Below are positions 7,310 to 15,417 of a DNA stretch of 64,000 nt, piece after piece. The first letter of the stretch is position 1; every line of letters starts with the position of its first letter. The translations under genes were made by a program, and so were the position numbers. Source of the DNA: Luteibacter sp. 9135. Lineage in GTDB: Bacteria; Pseudomonadota; Gammaproteobacteria; Xanthomonadales; Rhodanobacteraceae. The DNA lies in assembly GCF_000745005.1 (NCBI RefSeq), contig NZ_JQNB01000001.1, forward strand, positions 682,001 to 746,000, written 5' to 3'. The notes below the pieces were generated by a model. The model was not told the DNA's origin and ran no database searches. It was given only the letters and a program-made list of their open reading frames with translations.

Positions 7310-10300
7310 TTACCAGCCGACGCCCACACCCACACCACCCGAGGACTCACCACCGCTGACGGCGGCACCGAAGGTCAGACTGGCGCGCGGCGAGAGGCTA
7401 CGCGAGTAGCCGACCGACAGGGCTCCCTGCCCCTTGTACCCGCCGACGCCGACGCCGAGCCGGTTGTCGCCACTGACTCCCTGCGTACTGAAGGCCATCT
7501 GCGACATCGCCGCACCCATGGCGCCCACCCGGTTGAGGCGGTCGTTGAGGTTGTTGAAGCGATGATCGACCTGGCGCTTGTAGTCGTCGAACGCACCACC
7601 GCTGACCACGTCGCCGAACTTCTGATCGGTATAGGCCTTGGCGCTGGTCAGCGTCGTGGCATCTCCCTGATCGGCGTAAGACTTTGCGGTAGCGACCGCC
7701 TGATCCACCTGGCCGACATTGGCGGCATCGGTGGTGGACGTGCCGGCGGCGACGTTGGTGACGCGACGTTGCGCGGCGGCACTGCCGACCGACACCGTGT
7801 CGGCCTGGTCGGCCACCGAGTTGGCGCCCAGCGCGACGCTGTTGGTGGCGGCCGCCGTCACCGTGGCGCCCGTACCCACCGCGGTACTGCTGTCGGCGCC
7901 GACGGTGGCGTTGGTGCCCACGGCCAGGTCGGTCGGGTCCTTGGCGAAGCTGCCGGTGCCGATGGCCGTGCCACCGCCCGTGCCTTCCGCCACGGCGGCG
8001 GCAGTCACGGGGGCGGAAGCGACCACCGGCGCCGCGGCCGCCGTCACCGGTGCGGAAGCGGCCGCGTCGGCTGCCGTGGCCTGCGTCGTGCTGGCCACGC
8101 TGGTCGAGACCAGGGCGTTGCGCCTTACCGGCGTGGTACCGGGGATCGTGCTGCCACCCGCGGCAGACTCCAGCTTGTTCACCCGCGTGCCGATCGACGA
8201 CAGCGCGCCGTCCAAGGCACCCACCGCGTCGCCTACGGTGCTGTAGGCGCCGCCCTGCACCTTGTATACCGGGCCGACGAAGCCGTTGGCGCCCATCGTG
8301 GCGCCGCCGCCGAGCGCCATGGCCATGGTGTTCCCGGCAAGGCTGGACGTGCCGGAAAAGGCCCCCGACATCGCCGTGTTCAACTGACCCAGGTTCACCG
8401 CATCCGTGGTTTGCGTGCCCGCGGCCACGTTGGTGATCTGGCGGTTCCCGCTCGTGCCGCCGACGGATACCGTGTTGGCGCGCGTGGCGACCGATCCGGC
8501 ACCCAGTGCCACGGAATTCACGCCGAGGGCGCGGGCGCTGTCGCCGATCGCCGTGGCGCTGGTAGCGCCGGCATTGGCGGAGGCGCCGATAGCGGTGGCC
8601 GACGTCCTGCTGGCTGTCGCGAACGCGCCCTGCGCCGTCGACAGGTCACCGCTGGCGCGGCTACCCGCACCGATAGCAGTGGCGAAGGCGCCGGTGGCGC
8701 TGGCGTCGTCGCTGCCGTCACCGGCACCCGTCGCGGACACATAGTGGGCCGCCGAGCTGACGCTGCCGGCCAGGTCCGTCAGCTGCTGGACATTGGCGGC
8801 ATCCGTGCCCTGCGAACCGGCCGCCACGTTGGTGACCTGACGTTCGCTGCCCCGTGCACCGACCGATACCGTGCCCTCACGATCGGCGTTGGCGCCGGCG
8901 CCCAGCGCCACGCTGTTCGCCGCAGTGGCCGTCGCACCGCTGCCGATCGCCACCGCGCCGGTGGCCGGCGTCGTGACCAGGCTGTTCGCGCCCAGCGCGA
9001 CGCTGGCGGCACCGCGCGCGGTGGAGAAGTCGCCCACGGCCGCACTGCTGGCCCCGGATGCCCAGCTGTTGATGCCGAGCGCGGTAGCGTTGTCACCCGG
9101 CGCATAGGCGAAGTAGCCCAGCGCCGTGCTGCCCACGCCTTCGGCGGCCGCGATGCCGCCCAGGGCGGTCGCGTAATCGGCGGTCGCCTGCGCACCGGCG
9201 CCGAAGGCCGCGGCGCTGTCACCGGTGGCGCCCGTATAGACGAGGCCCAGGCCCGGCAGGTTGCCGGGGCCACCTACCGCCACCGAACCCGCGCCCGAGG
9301 CGGTGGTCGACGTGCCGACCGCAGTCGAGTAGTCGCCCGTGGCATTCGCCACCGCACCCAGCGCCGTGGACTGCGCGCCCGCCGCATAAGCGCCGACGCC
9401 GGCCGACGTGGACGCGAAGCCACTGGCCTGCGAGCTTGCGCCGATGGCCGTGCCGCCCACGCCCGCACTCGTGGCCCCGGTATCGACCGGGTTGCCGTTC
9501 GTATCGGAGATCAACGGATTGCCGTCCGCGTCGATGGCGTTGCCACCCACCGCGACGCTACCCGCGCCCGTGGCCTGCGCACCGGCACCGAAGGCTGCTG
9601 CGTTCTTCCCGCTGGCCACGCTGCCGTAGCCGTTCGCCGTGGCGAAATCGCTGGCGGCCACCGAACCCGCACCCGTGGCCGTCGCGCCGGTACCTGCCGC
9701 AAACGCACCCGAGCCGGAGGCCGTGGCGTAATCGCCGACCGCCTGCGCATCGTCGCTGCCGTCGCCCGCGCCGTTGGCCCGGAAATAATGCCCGGCATCG
9801 CTGGTGGCGGCGGATACCGCGTCCAGCTGTCCCTTGTTCACCGCATCGGTGGCTTCCGTGCCCGCGGCGACGTTCGTGATCTGCCGCTCGCTACCCACAT
9901 CGCCGACCGACACCGTGTTGTCGCGTTCTGCCTGCGAGCCGGCACCCAGGGCCACCGAGTTCTCGCCCAGCGCCCAGGCGTTCGCACCCAGCGCCGTAGC
10001 GTTGTTGCCCAGCGCCCAGCTGTTGCTGCCCAGCGCCACCGCGTTCTCCGCCTCCAGCCCGAACAGGCCGAAGCCGGTTTCCGCCGCGTTGCCGATCGCC
10101 ACGCTGCCCGCACCCGACGCGCTGGCGCTGCCACCCACTGCCACCGCACCGGCGCTATACGCCGAGGAGCCGTAGCCGTTCGCGACCGACAGTTCGCCAT
10201 CGGCGAACGCCTGCGAACCGGTCGCCGTCGCGCCGTTGCCCGAGGCCTGGGCGAGGAAACCGCTGGCCGTGGACTGTTCGCCCTGAGCAAACGCCGCCGT

Positions 10301-12646
10301 GCCCAGTGCGGTCGCATACGCACCTTCCGCCTGCGCGCTGGCGCCGATCGCCGTGGCGGCCAGGCCGGAGGCCGTCGCCGGCCCCACCGCTTCACCGGTG
10401 GAGGTGTACGTGATCAGCGGCTTCCCGTCGGCATCCAGCGCCTGCGCGCCGATCGCCGTCGTGCCGTTGGCCGTAGCCTGTGCGCCCGAACCGTACGCCG
10501 CGCTGTTCTGGCCCGAGGCCGACGCCCCGTAACCGCCGGCCGTGGCGAACGACGCATTGGTGCTGGCACCGCTGCCGATCGACGACGAACCGGTGCCCTG
10601 GGCGACCGCGCCCTGGCCGACCGCCGTGGTGTAGTCGCCGCTGGCGAGGCTGCCCGCGCCGTAACCCGACGCACCGGCACCATCGGCGATCGCGCCGTGG
10701 CCGTGCGCGCTGGATTCATCACCGAACGCCGCACTGCCCTCGCCGGTCGCGGTGGCGCCCGCACCGGACGCCTCGGCGTTGGCACCGTAGGCCGCGCTGC
10801 TCGCACCCGTGGCGAGGCTGCCGTAACCGCTGGCGGTGGCATTCGCGCCCGTCGCAACGGCACCGCTGCCGAACGCCGTGGCGCCATCGGCGCCGGCAAA
10901 TGCACCGGAGCCCGCCGCGGTGGCGTAGTTACCCGAAGCGAGCGCATCGTCCGAGCCGTCGCCGTTGCCGTTCGCCTTGAAGTAATGGCCCGCATCCGCC
11001 GTAGCGGTGGACACCGCGTCCAGCTGTCCCTTGTTCACCGCATCGGTGGCTTCCGTGCCCGCGGCGACGTTCGTGATCTGCCGCTCGCTACCCACATCGC
11101 CGACCGACACCGTGTTGTCGCGTTCCGCCTGCGAGCCGGCACCCAGGGCCACCGAGTTCTCGCCCAGCGCCCAGGCGTTCGCACCCAGCGCCGTAGCGTT
11201 GTTGCCCAGCGCCCAGCTGTTGCTGCCCAGCGCCACCGCGTTCTCCGCCTCCAGCCCGAACAGGCCGAAGCCGGTTTCCGCCGCGTTGCCGATCGCCACG
11301 CTGCCCGCACCCGACGCGCTGGCGCTGCCACCCACTGCCACCGCACCGGCGCTATACGCCGAGGAGCCGTAGCCGTTCGCGACCGACAGTTCGCCATCGG
11401 CGAACGCCTGCGAACCGGTCGCCGTCGCGCCGTTGCCCGAGGCCTGGGCGAGGAAACCGCTGGCCGTGGACTGTTCGCCCTGGGCGAACGCCGCCGTGCC
11501 CAGTGCGGTCGCATACGCACCTTCCGCCTGCGCGCTGGCGCCGATCGCCGTGGCGGCCAGGCCGGAGGCCGTCGCCGGCCCCACCGCTTCACCGGTGGAG
11601 GTGTACGTGATCAGCGGATTGCCGTCCGCATCCAGCGCCTGCGCGCCGATCGCCGTCGTGCCGTTGGCCGTAGCCTGTGCGCCCGAACCGTACGCCGCAC
11701 TGTTCTGGCCCGAGGCAACCGAACCGTAACCGGTGGCCGTGGCGAACGCGCCGGTCGAGACCGCACCGGCGCCGAACGCGCTGGTACCCGTGCCGTTGGC
11801 GAACGCGCCGGAACCCGAGGCCGTGGCGTAATCGCCGACCGCCTGCGCATCGTCGCTACCGTCACCCGCACCGTTCGCCTTGTAGTAATGAGTGGCGTCG
11901 CTGACGCTGTCGGCCAGCGCGGTGACATCGCCCGACACGCCGTCGACGCGCTTCGACAGCGTGTCCACGCTGCGGGAGACGCCGGTCACGGTCGTGGACA
12001 CCTTGTCGAGCTGGCCCTTGTTCACCGCGTCGGTGGCCTGCGTACCGGCGGCGACATTGGTCACCTGCCGCTCCGCACCCGCGCGGCCCACGGACACGCT
12101 GTTGGCGCGGTTGGCGATGCTGTCGCTGCCGATCGCCACCGCGTTGTTCGCGATGGCGCGGGCGCCACGCCCGATCGCCGTGCTGCCCACCGAGGCGGCG
12201 TTGGCGCCCTGCCCCATCGCCGTGCTGTCCACACCCGACGCACGCGTGCCCTGACCGATCGCGGACGAGAAATCACCGGTAGCCTGGGCATCCTGGCCCA
12301 CGGCGGAACTGGCGGCACCGCTGGCCTTCGCATCCGTACCGAGCGCAATGCTGAAATCGCCGATCGCCTTCGCGGCCTGGCCGCAGGCGAAAGCGTCGTT
12401 GCCCTTGGCCGCCGGTGCCTTGCCCTGCAGGCCTAGCAGGAAGCCGCCGCACACGGTGCCGTTATCCCCGGCCTGCACGGGCCCGCTGCCCAGCGCCAGC
12501 ATCACGCCGGCCACCAGCGGCAGCGCCGCCATGGTGGCGCGCAGGCGTCGGGAGGCGCCGCCCTTGCCCCTGGCACGGGCCAGTTCCGATGCCACGACCA
12601 GCATGCCGAGCGATGCGTTCCAAACCTTGCTGTAAATGGTGTTCAC
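7310..12646 (-). CDS. Trimeric autotransporter adhesin (YadA/Hia type)
   Basis: This is a 1778-residue type V secretion adhesin expected to form a trimeric surface fibre. I start it at the GTG at 12646, which has GGGAGGA 8 bases upstream and gives the extended signal peptide start MNTIYSKVWNASLGMLVVAS. The body is a long series of YadA head repeats (AIGxxAxAxGxxSxAxG), interrupted by neck/stalk units with the sequence ERQITNVAAGTEATDAVNKG. An Ala/Thr/Val-rich linker (about residue 1500) precedes the last head segment and a coiled coil. The C-terminal 95 residues carry the YadA anchor (VGAMGAAMSQMAFSTQG, then four beta strands) and end in Trp. A block of about 704 bp is present twice. The gene lies between the T2SS operon and secreted proteases; it needs the Bam machinery rather than the T2SS. 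Confidence 0.95.
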   Translation of the reverse strand: MNTIYSKVWNASLGMLVVASELARARGKGGASRRLRATMAALPLVAGVMLALGSGPVQAGDNGTVCGGFLLGLQGKAPAAKGNDAFACGQAAKAIGDFSIALGTDAKASGAASSAVGQDAQATGDFSSAIGQGTRASGVDSTAMGQGANAASVGSTAIGRGARAIANNAVAIGSDSIANRANSVSVGRAGAERQVTNVAAGTQATDAVNKGQLDKVSTTVTGVSRSVDTLSKRVDGVSGDVTALADSVSDATHYYKANGAGDGSDDAQAVGDYATASGSGAFANGTGTSAFGAGAVSTGAFATATGYGSVASGQNSAAYGSGAQATANGTTAIGAQALDADGNPLITYTSTGEAVGPATASGLAATAIGASAQAEGAYATALGTAAFAQGEQSTASGFLAQASGNGATATGSQAFADGELSVANGYGSSAYSAGAVAVGGSASASGAGSVAIGNAAETGFGLFGLEAENAVALGSNSWALGNNATALGANAWALGENSVALGAGSQAERDNTVSVGDVGSERQITNVAAGTEATDAVNKGQLDAVSTATADAGHYFKANGNGDGSDDALASGNYATAAGSGAFAGADGATAFGSGAVATGANATASGYGSLATGASSAAYGANAEASGAGATATGEGSAAFGDESSAHGHGAIADGAGASGYGAGSLASGDYTTAVGQGAVAQGTGSSSIGSGASTNASFATAGGYGASASGQNSAAYGSGAQATANGTTAIGAQALDADGKPLITYTSTGEAVGPATASGLAATAIGASAQAEGAYATALGTAAFAQGEQSTASGFLAQASGNGATATGSQAFADGELSVANGYGSSAYSAGAVAVGGSASASGAGSVAIGNAAETGFGLFGLEAENAVALGSNSWALGNNATALGANAWALGENSVALGAGSQAERDNTVSVGDVGSERQITNVAAGTEATDAVNKGQLDAVSAATSDAGHYFRANGAGDGSDDAQAVGDYATASGSGAFAAGTGATATGAGSVAASDFATANGYGSVASGKNAAAFGAGAQATGAGSVAVGGNAIDADGNPLISDTNGNPVDTGATSAGVGGTAIGASSQASGFASTSAGVGAYAAGAQSTALGAVANATGDYSTAVGTSTTASGAGSVAVGGPGNLPGLGLVYTGATGDSAAAFGAGAQATADYATALGGIAAAEGVGSTALGYFAYAPGDNATALGINSWASGASSAAVGDFSTARGAASVALGANSLVTTPATGAVAIGSGATATAANSVALGAGANADREGTVSVGARGSERQVTNVAAGSQGTDAANVQQLTDLAGSVSSAAHYVSATGAGDGSDDASATGAFATAIGAGSRASGDLSTAQGAFATASRTSATAIGASANAGATSATAIGDSARALGVNSVALGAGSVATRANTVSVGGTSGNRQITNVAAGTQTTDAVNLGQLNTAMSGAFSGTSSLAGNTMAMALGGGATMGANGFVGPVYKVQGGAYSTVGDAVGALDGALSSIGTRVNKLESAAGGSTIPGTTPVRRNALVSTSVASTTQATAADAAASAPVTAAAAPVVASAPVTAAAVAEGTGGGTAIGTGSFAKDPTDLAVGTNATVGADSSTAVGTGATVTAAATNSVALGANSVADQADTVSVGSAAAQRRVTNVAAGTSTTDAANVGQVDQAVATAKSYADQGDATTLTSAKAYTDQKFGDVVSGGAFDDYKRQVDHRFNNLNDRLNRVGAMGAAMSQMAFSTQGVSGDNRLGVGVGGYKGQGALSVGYSRSLSPRASLTFGAAVSGGESSGGVGVGVGW
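9816..10519. repeat. Internal duplication of the autotransporter, copy A
   Basis: About 704 bp of this gene are nearly identical to 11013-11716, offset by 1197 bp. I saw only a handful of base differences (for example near 9937, 10282 and 10422). The block encodes head repeats from SAAYGSGAQATANGTTAIG to the neck TDAVNKGQLDAVS. The near-identity points to a recent duplication or to gene conversion. Confidence 0.9.
11013..11716. repeat. Internal duplication of the autotransporter, copy B
   Basis: Second copy of the block at 9816-10519. The borders are set by the first sustained mismatches: the base before ACCGCGTCC on the left and after CCCGAGGC on the right. The length is the same in both copies, so the reading frame is kept. 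Confidence 0.9.
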
Positions 12647-12771
12647 GTCACTTTCCTCCCAGATATCCGCCATGCGCGATCGGTGCGCGGGCGCGCTGAG
12701 CGCGGCCCGTCGTCCGTCCGTCGTCACATGCCGGACGAGAATGTCCATACGGCCCGACGACAAGCATCGTT

Positions 12772-12786
12772 CGGCCGTCCATACGT
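12772..12786. promoter_or_regulatory. Candidate shared upstream motif, site 1
   Basis: CGGCCGTCCATACGT followed by a T run lies 126 bp upstream of the autotransporter start. Closely similar strings are found at 17623-17638 and 20546-20560. A second half-like copy (GTCCATACGG) is at 12743-12752. The 225-bp gap 12647-12871 has no gene. No regulator is known to me for this sequence. Confidence 0.35.
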
Positions 12787-12871
12787 CTTTTTTCGAAACC
12801 CCTCGCCCCGCGTTGCGGGCCCCCTCGTGGAACGCGACCCCGGCGAACCGGAGCCGCGTTCCGTCACGTCC

Positions 12872-14854
12872 TCAGAGCGTGTACGCACCCAGGACGGTGA
12901 CGCCCGAGTACGCCGCTTCGCCCTTCACCGTCAGCGTCCACACGCCGGCGGCCGGCTTGCTCGCCGTGAACGGCTCGCTGTTGCCCGGACGGTTCGGCTG
13001 CGCCTTGACCACACCCTTGGGATCGGCCACCGAGATCGACACGTCGCCCGACCCACCGTAGGTGCGCAGGGTGAGCGTCTTCGCGTTGTCGGGCACCGTG
13101 AGCTGGTAGGCCACCGAGGCACCGAGCGCGCCCTTCTGGTTACCCAGCGCGGCGTTGTTGCTCAGCACGATCGCCGACGGCGCCGTTGCCGGACCCCAGG
13201 CCGCGTACTGCGCCTGCGTCTGCGCATCGGACAGGCAGGCATTCAGGCTGGACGCCTGCGCCGCCGTGACCAGGCCGTCGCTGGCGAGCTGCGTGGCATA
13301 TCCACGTACCGCGGCGCGGTAGTCACCCACGCTGGCGGCCGCACCGGCGAGGATCTTCGCGTTGGAGATCACGTTGGCACCGATGATCACGCCACCCGGA
13401 ACGAGGGTCGGGATACCGGTGTCGCAGGTGAGCAGCTTCTGCGAGGTGCGATTGAGGCCCCAGCCGATGTCCTGGAACAGGGCCGGCGTCAGGTCCACGT
13501 CGATCTGGCCGACCAGGTCCTGGTTGATCGCGTACTCCATGATCGCGTTCGGCGTGAGGCGGGTGTCGTAGTGCGAGAACGACGAGCCCTGCGCCAGCGT
13601 GGTCGGCGCGTAGAGCAACACGTTGCCCTGCGCATCCGCGCCGGCCAGGCCAGTGCCCTGCCCCACGGTACCGGTGAGGCCCGACAGATTGGCCTTGAGC
13701 TTGTTGCCGTCCACCTGGCTGACCGCGATCACCGGAATGGTCACCGGCGAGGCGGGAGTGCCTCCCGGCGTGATCGCGCCGGCCTGGTTGTTGGCGATGA
13801 GCACGGCGGTGGCGCCGGCGCCCTGCGCGTTCAGCGTCTTGATGGTGAAGTCGCAGGTGCCGCGATCGATGATGGCGATCTTGCCCGCCAGCGCCGAGGC
13901 GTTGGTGATCGCCGTGCAACCGTCGGCCGGTGCGGCCTGCACCAGACTGCCGGTGAAGTTGGCCGAGGTGGCGGCCGGACCGAAGGCCGCCTGCGAATAG
14001 CCGTACTCACCGGCGGCCGCGGCGGGTGCGGTCACCTTGAACACGTTGGGCAGGCCGAGGGCCAGCGGCGCTTCGGCTTTCACCGTCGCTCCGGTGAACA
14101 CCAGCTTGCCGTCGTCCAGTGCCGCCGTGACGCGCTGCGCGGGCGTCAGGTCGTACCACTTCTTCATCTGCGTATCGTTGTAGACGAAGGACGAATAGAT
14201 GTCCGGACGGGCCACGCCGTCGTCGCCCACGTAGCCGGAACCGGTGGTCAGGCTGTTGAAGCCGGAGAAGCCCAGGCCATGGGCCATCTCGTGCAGCACG
14301 ACGTTGAGGAAGTTGATCGAGCCCGCCGGCGTCTTGCCGTCCAGGCCGAAGTACCACTTGGAACCTTCGAGGCATCCGGTCGTGCCGAGCGCACCGTTGA
14401 ACTGACTCTGGATATCCGCCTCGCCCGGCGAACCGTCCTCGTGGGTCAGCGCGTCGAACAGCGCGGCGTGGTACCAGGTGTTGCGCACCGCGCCCGCCGG
14501 CAGCGTGCTGGTGTCGTCGAAGTAATAGATGTTGGTGGTGCCGGACGAACCCAGCACGCCGGAGGTCGCGTCGCACGACAGCGGCTTGAACGTGGCGTTG
14601 TTGACGATGGTCACGTCGCTTTGCAACACGGCGCCCCAGATGTCCGCGGCGAACAGGTAGACGTTGAGGGCCTGCTTACCGTACGTGGTACCCGGGTTGC
14701 CGCCGACCGGCGAGACCGGCGTCGGATCATCCAGGCCCTTGCCGGTGCCGGTGTCCTGGTTGACGATCTTGATTTCCGCTGCCTGGGCGACGCCGATGCT
14801 GCCGAACAGGCTGGCGGCGGCCAGTGCGGTGAACAGGAGGTTGCGGCGGATCAT
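12872..14854 (-). CDS. Secreted zinc metalloprotease with PA and C-terminal PPC-like domain
   Basis: The 660-residue product has a Sec signal peptide (MIRRNLLFTALAAASLFG, cut after AQA). At about residue 188 it has HEMAHGLGFSGF, an HExxHxxG zinc site with a third ligand further on, as in metzincin-like proteases. A protease-associated domain occupies about residues 310-380 (ITNASALAGKIAIIDRGTCD). The last 90 residues form a pre-peptidase C-terminal (PPC) type beta domain (SGDVSISVADPKG, PAAGVWTLTVKG), which is common on T2SS substrates. Export by the adjacent Gsp system is inferred from the signal peptide and context. The gene overlaps the upstream small gene by 4 bases. The substrate is unknown. 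Confidence 0.85.
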   Translation of the reverse strand: MIRRNLLFTALAAASLFGSIGVAQAAEIKIVNQDTGTGKGLDDPTPVSPVGGNPGTTYGKQALNVYLFAADIWGAVLQSDVTIVNNATFKPLSCDATSGVLGSSGTTNIYYFDDTSTLPAGAVRNTWYHAALFDALTHEDGSPGEADIQSQFNGALGTTGCLEGSKWYFGLDGKTPAGSINFLNVVLHEMAHGLGFSGFNSLTTGSGYVGDDGVARPDIYSSFVYNDTQMKKWYDLTPAQRVTAALDDGKLVFTGATVKAEAPLALGLPNVFKVTAPAAAAGEYGYSQAAFGPAATSANFTGSLVQAAPADGCTAITNASALAGKIAIIDRGTCDFTIKTLNAQGAGATAVLIANNQAGAITPGGTPASPVTIPVIAVSQVDGNKLKANLSGLTGTVGQGTGLAGADAQGNVLLYAPTTLAQGSSFSHYDTRLTPNAIMEYAINQDLVGQIDVDLTPALFQDIGWGLNRTSQKLLTCDTGIPTLVPGGVIIGANVISNAKILAGAAASVGDYRAAVRGYATQLASDGLVTAAQASSLNACLSDAQTQAQYAAWGPATAPSAIVLSNNAALGNQKGALGASVAYQLTVPDNAKTLTLRTYGGSGDVSISVADPKGVVKAQPNRPGNSEPFTASKPAAGVWTLTVKGEAAYSGVTVLGAYTL

Positions 14855-15294
14855 CGTGTCACCTCCGGTGCGTTCGTCGCGGGTTGCACGCCGTGGTCGT
14901 CGTGGTGCACGGCGATGCTGCCGTCGGGCGTGCGTTCGGCGACGACGCTGTTCATGAGTTCCTGCGGCACGCGGACGGACTTGGCATGCACACCATTGCC
15001 GAGGCTGAGCGTGCGGAAGGTGGAACGCGCCTCCGCGGCGGTGCGCGGCTGCGCGCTCAACGAAGCGGCGTTGCCGCCGTTGGCCTGGAAGGCCTTGGCC
15101 AGCGAGGCGCGCTCGGCGGCGGTGGGCTCACGCAGTCGACCGGTCGAAGGGTCGATGGCGACCTGCACGCCCTGGACCACGACGGTCTGCGGTGCGGCGG
15201 CCGGTGACGTTTCGGCGGCGCTTGCCGCGCCCGCCACGGTGAAGATGCCCGTCAGCACCAGGCCGAGGGCCTGTGCCAGTGTTGGTGAATACAT
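14851..15294 (-). CDS. Small secreted protein coupled to the metalloprotease
   Basis: The 147-residue product has a signal peptide (ALGLVLTGIFTVAGAASA) and a short conserved-looking core, VAIDPSTGRLREPTAAERAS. The C-terminal part is His/Asp-rich (SIAVHHDDHGVQP). The ATG is preceded by AGGGAGG, 8 bases away. The stop overlaps the metalloprotease start (ATGA), so the two are made together. The DPxTGRLRxPT string recalls small proteins annotated as post-PEP-CTERM-1 in related genera, but I cannot confirm that. A chaperone, inhibitor or processing partner of the protease is possible; the function is unknown. Confidence 0.75.
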   Translation of the reverse strand: MYSPTLAQALGLVLTGIFTVAGAASAAETSPAAAPQTVVVQGVQVAIDPSTGRLREPTAAERASLAKAFQANGGNAASLSAQPRTAAEARSTFRTLSLGNGVHAKSVRVPQELMNSVVAERTPDGSIAVHHDDHGVQPATNAPEVTR

Positions 15295-15367
15295 TGCCGA
15301 TACCTCCCTAAGACGGCGCCGGGACCCCTCCCTGCACGCCCACCGGCGAAGACCCCCTCGCCAGCGT

Positions 15368-15415
15368 AAAAAAATCCCCGCAGGCCCGCCGACGCATGAC
15401 GCGTCGGCGGCCCTG
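15368..15415 (-). terminator. Rho-independent terminator of the S8 protease gene
   Basis: CCGCCGACGC (15386-15395) pairs with GCGTCGGCGG (15401-15410), and CAGG/CCTG extend the stem outward. On the minus strand 7 Ts follow at 15374-15368 after a short spacer. It lies directly after the S8 protease stop. Confidence 0.8.
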
Positions 15416-15417
15416 GT

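Noticed and set aside
7562..12436. A 1624-codon open frame on the plus strand across the adhesin gene
   Set aside because: Its Arg/Ala/Gly-rich repetitive product mirrors the head repeats of the real gene on the other strand; no start site or family feature.
7310..12646. CRISPR-like array
   Set aside because: The regular repeats are in-frame head repeats of an adhesin, with variable unit lengths and no spacers.
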